Both the position numbers and the translations under genes were made by a program. A stretch of DNA of 64,000 nt from DASQHW01 sp038209365. Lineage in GTDB: Bacteria > Actinomycetota > Acidimicrobiia > IMCC26256 > PALSA-610. Each line of letters begins with the position of its first letter. The first letter of the stretch is position 1. Of the stretch, positions 7,648-16,096 are shown piece after piece. Under the pieces are notes generated by a model. That model did no database searches, was not told the origin of the DNA, and worked only from the letters and a program-made list of their open reading frames with translations. The stretch is taken from the NCBI GenBank assembly GCA_038209365.1, contig JBBQXS010000014.1, positions 1 through 64,000 of the forward strand. Reading direction: 5' to 3'.

Positions 7648-8568
7648 GTGCTCGTGCCGCATGACCCCGGCGGTTTCGAGACGTCCCTCACCGCCCTCAG
7701 TGAACACACCCGGCGCGCGTACGCCCACGACGCGCGGGAGTTCGTCGCGTGGTGCGACCGGGGTGGATGTCCCGACCCGGCCGCGCTCGAGCACCGCACG
7801 GTGCGGCGGTACCTCGCGTATCTCCAGACCCGCGGCTTCGCCCGGCCGACGATCGCACGCAAGACCGCGGCCGTGCGCTCCTACGCCCGATACCTGCGGC
7901 GCCGCGGCGTCCTGCATCGGGACGTCGCCGGCACGATCCAGACGCCGAAGGAGCCGCGCCGGTTGCCGCGCATGCCCAAACCGGGTGAGACCAACGCGCT
8001 GCTCGACGGCGCGCTGCTCGACGGCGCGCTGCCCGACGGCGTCGAGAACGTGGACGTCCCAGATGCGCGCGCGCTCCGTGACCGAGCGATCCTCGAGCTG
8101 CTGTACGGCGCGGGCCTGCGGGTCAGCGAGTGCTGCGGCCTCGAGCCGCGCGATGTCGACCGCGGCCACGCGACCGTGACGGTCCTCGGCAAGGGCGCCA
8201 AGGTCCGGCGCCTCCCGCTGGGCGAACCGGCGCTCGTGGCCGTCGAGCGGTACCTGGAGGAAGGGCGTGCCGCGCTGCTCGGCGAGGACACGTCCGTGAA
8301 AGCGCTCTTCGTGAATTCCCGCGCGCGACCGATGACGCCGCGCGACGTCCGGCGGGTGCTGCAGCGGCATCCGCTGCCCGACGGGCGCATACTCCATCCT
8401 CACTCTCTGCGGCACGCGTACGCCACGCACCTGCTCGAAGGAGGCGCGGATCTCAGAGCGGTTCAGGAGCTGCTCGGACACGCCGATGTGGGAACCACGC
8501 AGATCTACACTCACGTCACCCGTGAGCGGCTGAGATCTGTGTATTCACGGACGCATCCAAGGGCCTAG
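7648..8568 (+). CDS. xerC: Tyrosine recombinase XerC/XerD family
   Basis: Site-specific recombinase, probably resolving chromosome dimers at dif. Seen: SAM-like N-terminal domain (HTRRAYAHDAREFVAWC), then catalytic residues in YGAGLRVSE (Arg), GKGAKVR (Lys), HPHSLRHAYATHL (HxxR), LLGHADVGTTQIYTH (His, Tyr). 306 residues. The linker around residues 112-125 contains a tandem duplication (LLDGALLDGALPDG) encoded by a 15-bp direct repeat. The position before whiG and rpsB is the actinobacterial arrangement. XerC versus XerD cannot be separated here. The GTG start has GTG and ATG alternatives just downstream. Confidence 0.92.
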   Translation: MLVPHDPGGFETSLTALSEHTRRAYAHDAREFVAWCDRGGCPDPAALEHRTVRRYLAYLQTRGFARPTIARKTAAVRSYARYLRRRGVLHRDVAGTIQTPKEPRRLPRMPKPGETNALLDGALLDGALPDGVENVDVPDARALRDRAILELLYGAGLRVSECCGLEPRDVDRGHATVTVLGKGAKVRRLPLGEPALVAVERYLEEGRAALLGEDTSVKALFVNSRARPMTPRDVRRVLQRHPLPDGRILHPHSLRHAYATHLLEGGADLRAVQELLGHADVGTTQIYTHVTRERLRSVYSRTHPRA

Positions 8569-8584
8569 GGACGGGGCAGCAGAC

Positions 8585-9373
8585 GTGGACGAGTCCGCCG
8601 CGGATATCGCGGAGCTCTGGGGGGATTACAAGAAGGGCGGCACGCCCGACGCGCGCGAGCGTTTGATCCTCCATTACTCCCCGCTGGTGAAGTTCGTCGC
8701 CGGCCGCGTCGCCGCCGGGCTCCCGCAGAACATCGAGCAGTCCGACCTCGTGAGCTACGGCATCTTCGGGCTGATCGACGCCATCGACAAGTTCGATCCG
8801 GGCCGTGGCTACAAGTTCGAGACGTACGCGATCTCTCGCATCAAGGGCGCCATCATCGACGAGCTGCGCTCGATCGACTGGGTGCCGCGGTCGGTGCGGG
8901 CCAAGGCCCGCGCGATCGAGCGGGCGTACTCCAAGCTCGAGAACGAGCTGCGCCGCAGCCCCGACGACAAAGAGGTCGCATCCGAGCTCGGTGTGACCGA
9001 GGACGAGCTCGCGACGACGCTCGGGCAGATCAGCTTCGTCGGCGTGGTGGCGCTCGACGAGCTGCTCTCGGCAGGCTCGGAACGGGGGAGCGGCGCGACC
9101 GTCGGCGACACGATCGCCGGCGGCGGCCACGACCCGGTCGAGGCATTCGAGTCCGAAGAGATGCGCCAGGTGCTGGCCGATGCCATCAACCGCATGCCCG
9201 ATCGCGAACGGCTCGTCCTGACCCTCTACTACTACGAGGGTCTGACGCTCGCCGAGATCGGCAACGTGCTGGGCGTCACCGAGAGCCGCGTGTGCCAGAT
9301 CCACACCAAGGCGATCTTCCAGCTCCGCTCCCGCCTGTCGGAGCCCCTCCCCGAACGCGGCATAGTGACTTGA
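8585..9373 (+). CDS. whiG: Sigma factor of the FliA/WhiG family
   Basis: Alternative sigma factor. Seen: region 2 (SPLVKFVAGRVAAGLPQNIE, SYGIFGLIDAIDKFDPGRGY, FETYAISRIKGAIIDELRSI), region 3 (DDKEVASELGVTEDELATTL) and region 4 (RERLVLTLYYYEGLTLAEIG, VTESRVCQIHTKAI). 262 residues. In Streptomyces the orthologue drives sporulation and lies upstream of rpsB, as here. In non-sporulating relatives the regulon is unknown, and no flagellar genes are in the window. GTG start at 8585. A strong hairpin follows the stop. Confidence 0.93.
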   Translation: MDESAADIAELWGDYKKGGTPDARERLILHYSPLVKFVAGRVAAGLPQNIEQSDLVSYGIFGLIDAIDKFDPGRGYKFETYAISRIKGAIIDELRSIDWVPRSVRAKARAIERAYSKLENELRRSPDDKEVASELGVTEDELATTLGQISFVGVVALDELLSAGSERGSGATVGDTIAGGGHDPVEAFESEEMRQVLADAINRMPDRERLVLTLYYYEGLTLAEIGNVLGVTESRVCQIHTKAIFQLRSRLSEPLPERGIVT

Positions 9374-9374
9374 C

Positions 9375-9422
9375 CCGTTTGGTGTTCCAGTGGTCGTTGA
9401 CGATCACTGGAACACCAAACGG
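9375..9422 (+). terminator. 18-bp perfect inverted repeat after whiG
   Basis: CCGTTTGGTGTTCCAGTG (9375-9392) and its exact complement CACTGGAACACCAAACGG (9405-9422) are separated by 12 nt, starting 2 nt after the whiG stop. The stem is unusually long and AT-richer than its surroundings, and there is no U-run. It could be a terminator, a bidirectional RNA stem or a protein-binding site. Confidence 0.65.
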
Positions 9423-9449
9423 TTGGTCGCTAACGGTTGCCCTGTCGCA

Positions 9450-9467
9450 CGCACGCGCTAACGTGCG
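9450..9467 (+). promoter_or_regulatory. Inverted repeat with embedded -10-like box before the M23-like gene
   Basis: CGCACG (9450-9455) and CGTGCG (9462-9467) flank CGCTAA. TAACGT at 9459-9464 would serve as a -10 box, with a leader of about 55 nt ending in GGGGAGG before the GTG start. Prediction from pattern only. Confidence 0.3.
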
Positions 9468-9524
9468 CCGCACTTCCCTTCGCCTTCCCCGAGCCGTCGT
9501 TTCGCGCTCCTGGGGAGGTCCTTC

Positions 9525-10010
9525 GTGCGACGTCTGTTGCTCGTCGTCGTCATTGCGTCATTGTGCTGCGCGCCTGCGCACGCGTCGCCAACCGCGTGGG
9601 TTCGACCGGTCGAAGGACCCGTGGTCAAGCCATTCACCGCACCGAAGACGCGCTTCGGGCCCGGACACCTCGGCGTACACCTGCGCGCCGCGCCCGGCAC
9701 GCCGGTGCGGGCAGCGGGCGATGGCAGGGTCGTGTTCGCCGGCAAGGTCGCGTACTCGCGACACATCGTCGTCCGTCACGAGAACGGCTGGCGCACGACC
9801 TACTCGTTCGTCGCGTCGATGCGCGTGCGCGCGGGTGCGCGCGTCCGGGCCGGCGAGGTGATCGGCACGACCGGCGGACATGGTCCCGACCACGACGGCA
9901 CGGTGCTCCATCTCGGCCTCCGGATCGGCGAGACCTATGTCGATCCCATGCAGCTGTTCGACGCGGGCGACCTCACGGCCCGCGTGCACCTCGCGCCGAC
10001 CAACGCTTGA
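9525..10010 (+). CDS. Secreted M23/LytM-fold protein, catalytic site degenerate
   Basis: 161-residue protein with a Sec signal peptide (residues 1-20, RRLLLVVVIASLCCAPAHA) and one LytM domain (HLGVHLRAAPGTPVRAAGDG, VRAGEVIGTTGG, VLHLGLRIGETYVDP). Active M23 peptidases have HxxxD, a His in YAHL, and HxH. Here the Asp is His (GHLGVHL), YAHL is YSFV, and HLHFG is VLHLG, so at least two required His are missing. A non-catalytic LytM factor that activates another hydrolase, as EnvC and NlpD do, is the likeliest role, but this is inference. Lies between whiG and rpsB; start chosen from GGGGAGG upstream. Confidence 0.85.
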   Translation: MRRLLLVVVIASLCCAPAHASPTAWVRPVEGPVVKPFTAPKTRFGPGHLGVHLRAAPGTPVRAAGDGRVVFAGKVAYSRHIVVRHENGWRTTYSFVASMRVRAGARVRAGEVIGTTGGHGPDHDGTVLHLGLRIGETYVDPMQLFDAGDLTARVHLAPTNA

Positions 10011-10033
10011 CCAATGACGCAATTCGCCCAGTT

Positions 10034-10060
10034 CTGACATGGTGGAGCGACAGCTACAAT
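10034..10060 (+). promoter_or_regulatory. Promoter of rpsB-tsf
   Basis: CTGACA (10034-10039) and TACAAT (10055-10060) resemble -35 and -10 boxes with 15-bp spacing. This is slightly short, but the -10 is a 5/6 match. It predicts a leader of about 130 nt before rpsB, which contains the hairpin at 10071-10091. Confidence 0.5.
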
Positions 10061-10070
10061 GGTCGCGATC

Positions 10071-10091
10071 CCGGGACCAATCCCGGATTTT
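10071..10091 (+). terminator. Leader hairpin of rpsB, possible attenuator
   Basis: CCGGGA (10071-10076), loop CCAA, TCCCGG (10081-10086), then ATTTT. The stem is short (6 bp) but GC-rich and is followed by four T, which are rare here. It lies in the 5' leader of rpsB, a gene autoregulated by S2 in other bacteria. Confidence 0.4.
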
Positions 10092-10196
10092 GCACGCACA
10101 CACACCCCTGCTGCTCGCGGATCCCAAGGTGGTGCCGACGGTACGTCCGATCGGTGCTCGCGCGAGCGGTCGACCCGAACCGAGGGAGGCGCGGCC

Positions 10197-11208
<1,012 letters not shown>

Positions 11209-11216
<8 letters not shown>

Positions 11217-12054
11217 GATCTCCGCGAAGGACGTGGCGGCGCTGCGCAAGGCGACCGGCGCCGGCATGATGGATTGCAAGAAGGCGCTCGAGGAGAATGA
11301 CGCCGACTTCGACCGCGCCAAGGACTGGCTGCGGGAGAAGGGCATTGCCGGCGCGTCCAAGCGCGCGGGACGCGACGCCGACCAGGGCGCCGTCGAGGTC
11401 CTCGTGCAGGAGCCGGTCGGCGCGCTCGTCGAGCTGAACTGCGAGACCGACTTCGTCGCCAAGGGCGACGTCTTCAAGCGCGCGCTCGCAGACCTCACCA
11501 AGCTCGTGGTCGAGCAGGGCGACACCGACGTCGGGGCGAAGACGCTCGAGGGCCAGACCGTCGACGACTTCGTCAAGGGCCTGTCGGGCTCGCTCGGCGA
11601 GAAGATCGAGCTCGGTCGTGTGTACCGCTTCGAGACCGCCGGCGGTGTGCTCGACGGCTACAAGCATGTGCAGAACGAGCGGGGAACGGTCGGCGTGCTC
11701 GTCGAGCTGACCGGGGTGGACCCCGGTGATGCCAGGGCCCGCGAGGTGGCGCACGACATCGCCTTGCACATCGCGAGTGCGGCGCCTCGCTTCGTCTCCC
11801 GCGACGACGTGCCGAAGGACGAGGTCGCACGCGAGCGCGCGGTCCTCGAGGCGCAGACCCGCGAAGAGGGAAAGCCCGAGCAGGCGTGGCCCAAGATCGT
11901 CGAGGGCAAGCTCAACGGCTTCTTCAAGACGGTCGCGCTGGTCGAGCAGCCGTTCGTGAAGGACAACAAGCAGACGATCGGCGCCCTCGTGAAGAATCTC
12001 GGTCCGAACGCAGGCGTGCGCCGCTTCGCGCGCGTGAAGATCGGCGAGGAATAA
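11209..12054 (+). CDS. tsf: Elongation factor Ts
   Basis: Guanine nucleotide exchange factor for EF-Tu. Seen: N-terminal UBA-like domain (ISAKDVAALRKATGAGMMDC, KKALEENDADFDRAKDWLRE), the LNCETDFVAK motif, and two core subdomains with SAAPRFVSRDDVP and VEQPFVKDNKQTIGAL. 281 residues, the usual full length. The ATG overlaps the end of rpsB by 8 bp, so the two are translationally coupled. Confidence 0.97.
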
Positions 12055-12099
12055 ACCCACGTCGAGCGTGGAGTCGTCCCATTCATGAAGGAGCAGGCG

Positions 12100-12840
12100 A
12101 TGACCACGAGCCGCTACCGCCGAGTGGTGCTGAAGCTCTCGGGTGAGGCCTTCGCCGACCATTCGACCGGTTATGGCATCGACTCCGACGTCGTGCAGCG
12201 GATCGCCGAAGAGGTGACCAAGGCGCGCGCCGATCTGAGTGTCGAGATCGCGATCGTTGTCGGCGGCGGCAACATCTTCCGAGGGATGACGGCTGCGATG
12301 CGCGGTATGGATCGCGCCCGCGCGGACTACATGGGCATGCTCGCGACGGTGATCAACGCGTTGGCGCTCCAGGACGCGCTCGAGTCGCTCGGTCAGCCGA
12401 CGCGTGTCCAGACGGCGATCACGATGTCGCAGGTCGCCGAGCCGTACATCCCGCTGCGCGCGATCCGGCATCTCGAGAAGGGCCGCCTGGTGATCTTCGC
12501 GGCCGGCAACGGAAACCCCTACTTCACCACGGACACGACGGCGGCGTTGCGTGCCGCCGAGATCGGCGCGGAGGCAGTGCTCAAGGGCACGCACTCGGGC
12601 GTCGACGGCGTGTACAGCGCCGACCCCCGCACGAATCCCGACGCCGTGAAGCTCGAGACGCTCAGTCACTTCGAGGTGCTGAGCCGTGGACTGCAGGTCA
12701 TGGACTCGACTGCGATCACGTTCTGCATGGACAACTCGCTCCCGATCATCGTGTTCGACGTGATGCAGTCCGGGAACATCATCAAGGCGCTGGTCGGTGA
12801 CCCGATCGGCACGCTCGTCAGCACACGGGAGGCCAAGTGA
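12100..12840 (+). CDS. pyrH: UMP kinase
   Basis: Bacterial hexameric amino-acid-kinase-fold enzyme that phosphorylates UMP to UDP. Seen: VVLKLSGEAF, VVGGGNIFRGM, DYMGMLATVINALALQDAL, YIPLRAIRHLEKGRLVIFAA, GNPYFTTDTTAALRA, LKGTHSGVDGVYSADP. The ATG at 12100 is preferred over the in-frame ATG at 12085 because AAGGAG (12088-12093) is spaced 6 nt from it. 246 residues. The stop overlaps the frr start (GTGA). Confidence 0.96.
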   Translation: MTTSRYRRVVLKLSGEAFADHSTGYGIDSDVVQRIAEEVTKARADLSVEIAIVVGGGNIFRGMTAAMRGMDRARADYMGMLATVINALALQDALESLGQPTRVQTAITMSQVAEPYIPLRAIRHLEKGRLVIFAAGNGNPYFTTDTTAALRAAEIGAEAVLKGTHSGVDGVYSADPRTNPDAVKLETLSHFEVLSRGLQVMDSTAITFCMDNSLPIIVFDVMQSGNIIKALVGDPIGTLVSTREAK

Positions 12841-13385
12841 CGCACCCCAAGGTCGACGAAGCACACGACCGGATGCACAAGGCGGTACTTCACCTGCAGG
12901 ATGAGTTCGGCGCGATTCGCACGGGCCGCGCGTCGCCCGCGCTCGTCGAGAAGCTGAAGGTCGATTACTACGGCAGTGATGTGCCCTTGCAACAGCTCGC
13001 GGGCGTCACGGTGCCCGAGGCACGCGTGTTGGTGATCGCGCCCTACGACAAGGGCGCGATGAAGGCGATCGAGAAGGCGATCCAGGCGAGCGACCTCGGG
13101 GTGAACCCGAGCAACGACGGTACCGTCATCCGCGTCACCTTCCCCGAGCTCACCGGCGAACGGCGCAAGAACCTCGTGAAAGTCGTGAAGAAGCTTTCAG
13201 AGGAAGGACGCGTCGCGGTGCGCAATGTGCGGCGCCACATCCGCCAGGACCTGGAGCGCGACGACCAGATCTCCGAGGACGAGGTCAACCGTTTGGAGAA
13301 GGAGCTGGAGAAGCTGACCCACGAGGTGATCGCCGAGATCGACACGATGGTGGGTCACAAGGAAAAGGAACTTCTCGAGGACTAG
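12837..13385 (+). CDS. frr: Ribosome recycling factor
   Basis: Dissociates post-termination ribosomes together with EF-G. Seen: FGAIRTGRASPALVEKLKVD, YYGSDVPLQQLAGVTVPEAR, NPSNDGTVIRVTFPELTGER, RNVRRHIRQDLE, and a C-terminal coiled-coil helix. 182 residues. GTG start overlapping pyrH. Confidence 0.96.
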   Translation: MTHPKVDEAHDRMHKAVLHLQDEFGAIRTGRASPALVEKLKVDYYGSDVPLQQLAGVTVPEARVLVIAPYDKGAMKAIEKAIQASDLGVNPSNDGTVIRVTFPELTGERRKNLVKVVKKLSEEGRVAVRNVRRHIRQDLERDDQISEDEVNRLEKELEKLTHEVIAEIDTMVGHKEKELLED

Positions 13386-13392
13386 GGCTGCC

Positions 13393-13419
13393 GAGGCCCC
13401 GGGCGAGGCCCGGTGCCTC
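13393..13419 (+). terminator. Hairpin after frr
   Basis: GAGGCCCCGGGC (13393-13404), loop GAG, GCCCGGTGCCTC (13408-13419): a 12-bp stem with one mismatch, 8 nt after the frr stop. No U-tract. It separates the pyrH-frr unit from cdsA, which has its own TAGCCT (13441-13446) and GGGAGG. Confidence 0.55.
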
Positions 13420-13470
13420 CACGCGTGGGGGAGCAGCACCTAGCCTGGCTCGGCCCCCCGGGAGGATGAC

Positions 13471-14937
13471 GTGCACGACGGCAAGGACTCCGACCAAGTA
13501 GTCACGCCGGCGGAGGGCGTGCGCATCCTCGGCGCCGAGGAGGCGCAAGCCGCGCTGGCGGCAGACCGTGACGAGCGCGAAGACGGGGACGACCGCGACC
13601 GGGCGGCGCAGCCATCGCTCGATCTCTCCGACGTCGAGCGCCCGAACCGGCGGCGCGCCGCCGGCTTTGCCGAGGCGGGCCCGAGCTGGAGCGCCACCGA
13701 GGCCGATGAGGTCCCCGCCGACGAGGCTCCCGCCGACGAGCCGGCCGCGGAGGCCTCGTCGGGTGAGGTGCCGCCGCTGCCGCACTGGACGGAACCGCCC
13801 ACGGGCGCGGTGCCGGCCATCTTCGCCGACGACGCGGCTGACGCTCCGGCGGACGACGACCTCGAGGCCTGGTCGACCATCGGAGGCGGGCAGGCTCGGT
13901 TCCGCGCCGAAGGTGGCGACTGGGCCGAGGTCGACTTCGAAGACCACTTCAGCGGCGAGCACGAGAAGTTGGGCGCCCTCGACGAGGGCGGCCCGATCGA
14001 CGAAGAGGCCGCGTTCGCAGAAGCCCTCGCCGAGCGGCGGCGCCGCCCCGGCCGCGGCGCCTCCGGGCGGGCGCGGGTACGCCCGGGCCGCTCCCGCGCG
14101 CAGGAGAGCGAGGTCGCGCCACCAGGTCCCGCGGCGACGCGCGACCTTCCGACCGCGATCATGACCGCGGCGATCGTCGTCGTCGTGGCGCTCGTGTGCT
14201 TCACCGTGGGAGAGGTCGCGACGACCTGGCTCGCCGCCGCGGTCTTGGCGTTCGCCACCCTCGAGATATGCAAGACCCTGCAAAACAAGGGCATGCGGCC
14301 CGCCACCCTGCTTGCGCTGACCGCGAGCTTCTCGCTGCCGTTGGCCGCATTGCACTACGGACCGGGCGCGTACCCCGCGTACCTCGGCCTGATCGTCGTC
14401 TTCTCGATGCTGTGGTTCTTGTGGCAGGTCACACCGGGACGGCCGCTCATCGGCGTTGCCTCGACCGTGCTCGCCTTCGCGTACGTCGGCGGACTCGGAG
14501 GCTTCGCGGGGTTGTTGCTCGGCGCGCCCGAAGGTGTCGGCCTGCTGCTCGGCCTCGCCTTCTGCACCGTCGCCTATGACGTCGTCGGGTTCTTCATCGG
14601 TGCGCAGTTCGGCAGGAGCCGCGTCGCACCGAACATCTCGCCGAACAAGACGGTCGCCGGCACCGTTGGCGGAATGGTGGCATCCGTGTTCTTCGGCGGC
14701 GTCGTCGCGGGTTCCATCTCACCGTGGACGCACTCCCGAGGTCTCGTGCTCGGTGTGCTGGTCGCAGGTGGGGCGTTCCTCGGTGACCTGTGCGCGTCGA
14801 TGATCAAGCGCGACCTCGGCGTGAAGGACTTCGGATCCCTGCTCCCCGGCCATGGTGGCGTGCTCGACCGCTTCGACGGCCTGTTGTTCTGCCTCCCGAT
14901 CGCGTACTACCTCGCCCTCCATTGGAAATTGGTCTGA
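13471..14937 (+). CDS. cdsA: Phosphatidate cytidylyltransferase with long acidic N-terminal domain
   Basis: Makes CDP-diacylglycerol from phosphatidate and CTP. The C-terminal 260 residues have about eight membrane segments and end with the family signature SMIKRDLGVKDFGSLLPGHG followed by GVLDR. The first 220 residues are a predicted disordered, Asp/Glu/Ala/Pro-rich cytoplasmic region with no family similarity, making the protein 488 residues against about 270-300. The GTG start is supported by GGGAGG 5-8 nt upstream. Such N-terminal extensions occur in some Actinobacteria; a role is not known. Confidence 0.93.
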   Translation: MHDGKDSDQVVTPAEGVRILGAEEAQAALAADRDEREDGDDRDRAAQPSLDLSDVERPNRRRAAGFAEAGPSWSATEADEVPADEAPADEPAAEASSGEVPPLPHWTEPPTGAVPAIFADDAADAPADDDLEAWSTIGGGQARFRAEGGDWAEVDFEDHFSGEHEKLGALDEGGPIDEEAAFAEALAERRRRPGRGASGRARVRPGRSRAQESEVAPPGPAATRDLPTAIMTAAIVVVVALVCFTVGEVATTWLAAAVLAFATLEICKTLQNKGMRPATLLALTASFSLPLAALHYGPGAYPAYLGLIVVFSMLWFLWQVTPGRPLIGVASTVLAFAYVGGLGGFAGLLLGAPEGVGLLLGLAFCTVAYDVVGFFIGAQFGRSRVAPNISPNKTVAGTVGGMVASVFFGGVVAGSISPWTHSRGLVLGVLVAGGAFLGDLCASMIKRDLGVKDFGSLLPGHGGVLDRFDGLLFCLPIAYYLALHWKLV

Positions 14938-14938
14938 G

Positions 14939-14955
14939 ATCCTCCGGCGGAGGAT
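14939..14955 (+). terminator. Short palindromic hairpin after cdsA
   Basis: ATCCTCC-GGC-GGAGGAT gives a 7-bp perfect stem starting 2 nt after the cdsA stop. There is no U-run. It lies just before the dxr -10 box. Confidence 0.4.
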
Positions 14956-14971
14956 GCGCCGCCGAGGACCG

Positions 14972-14977
14972 TAACCT
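14972..14977 (+). promoter_or_regulatory. -10 box of predicted leaderless dxr promoter
   Basis: TAACCT is followed by exactly 6 nt (GGCGAC) and then the dxr GTG, so the expected transcription start is the first base of the start codon. The same TAACCTGGC core precedes ispG at the same distance. Confidence 0.5.
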
Positions 14978-14983
14978 GGCGAC

Positions 14984-16096
14984 GTGAGCCGCGGCGTCGT
15001 CATTCTCGGGTCAACGGGCTCGATCGGCACGCAGGCGCTCGACGTGCTGTCGCGCCACCGCGATGCCTACCGGGTGGTTGCGCTCGCCGCCGGCAGCAAC
15101 ACCGAGCTCCTCGCACGCCAGGCCGCGGACTTCGACGTGCCTGCCGATCTCGCACGCGCCTGCGCCGACGATCCGGCGGCCCTCGCCGAGCTCGCCGCGC
15201 ACCCCGACGCCGACGTCGTCCTGAACGCCGTCGTCGGGTTCGCCGGCCTGCCGGCAACGCTCGCTGCGCTGCATGCCGGCAAGCGCCTCGCGCTCGCGAA
15301 CAAGGAGAGCCTCATCGCGGCGGGTCCGGTCGTCGCCAAGGCGCGCGCCGCGGGCGGCGGCGAGATCGTGCCCGTGGACTCGGAACATTCGGCGATATAC
15401 CAGTGCTTGCGCTCGGGTCGCGCGTCGGAGGTACGGCGCATCATCCTCACCGCCAGCGGCGGCCCGTTCCGCGGCCGCACGCGTGACCAGCTGCGACACG
15501 CGACGTGTGCCGACGCGCTCGCGCACCCGACATGGAACATGGGTGCGAAGATCACGATCGACAGCTCGACGTTGATGAACAAGGGCCTCGAGGTGATCGA
15601 GGCGCACGAGCTGTTCGACGTGGGCTTTGACCATGTCGATGTCGTGGTACACCCTCAGTCAATCGTGCACAGCATGGTCGAGTTCATTGACGGCGCCACC
15701 GTGGCGCAACTGTCGCAGCCCGACATGCGGTTGCCGATCGGCCTCGCGCTCGCGGCCCCGGACCGCCTGCCGGAGGCGTACGGCGCGATCGACTGGACCC
15801 AGCTGCGCGACCTCACGTTCGAGGTGCCCGATCTCGAGACCTTCCAATGCCTGGCACTCGCCTACGAGGCGGGTCGTACCGGCGGCACTGCGCCCGCGAT
15901 CCTCTCAGCTTCCAATGAGGTTGCTGTGGCAGCATTCCTCACAGGTCGAATCGGATGGCTCGAGATCGCGGCAGTCGTCGGGGAAACGCTCCACGGCGGT
16001 GCCGGGAACGCCGATGAGGTCGGAGACGTTCTCGATGCCGACCGGCGCGCCCGGGAACAGGCGTCGGCGATCGTCGAGCGGAGGAGCAACGCGTGA
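14984..16096 (+). CDS. dxr: 1-deoxy-D-xylulose 5-phosphate reductoisomerase
   Basis: Second step of the MEP isoprenoid pathway, DXP to MEP with NADPH. Seen: VVILGSTGSIGTQALDVL nucleotide-binding loop, ALANKESLIAAG, the metal-site segment VPVDSEHSAIYQCL, TASGGPFRG, HPTWNMGAKITIDSSTLMNK and VVHPQSIVHSMVEF. 370 residues. GTG start with no Shine-Dalgarno sequence but a -10 box 6 nt upstream. The stop overlaps rseP (GTGA). dxr-rseP-ispG is the usual actinobacterial grouping. Confidence 0.97.
   Translation: MSRGVVILGSTGSIGTQALDVLSRHRDAYRVVALAAGSNTELLARQAADFDVPADLARACADDPAALAELAAHPDADVVLNAVVGFAGLPATLAALHAGKRLALANKESLIAAGPVVAKARAAGGGEIVPVDSEHSAIYQCLRSGRASEVRRIILTASGGPFRGRTRDQLRHATCADALAHPTWNMGAKITIDSSTLMNKGLEVIEAHELFDVGFDHVDVVVHPQSIVHSMVEFIDGATVAQLSQPDMRLPIGLALAAPDRLPEAYGAIDWTQLRDLTFEVPDLETFQCLALAYEAGRTGGTAPAILSASNEVAVAAFLTGRIGWLEIAAVVGETLHGGAGNADEVGDVLDADRRAREQASAIVERRSNA

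Noticed and set aside
10059..10196. N-terminal extension of S2 from an upstream ATG
   Set aside because: The ATG at 10059 lies in the promoter -10 region, the extension has no S2 similarity, and a good GGAGG precedes the GTG at 10197.
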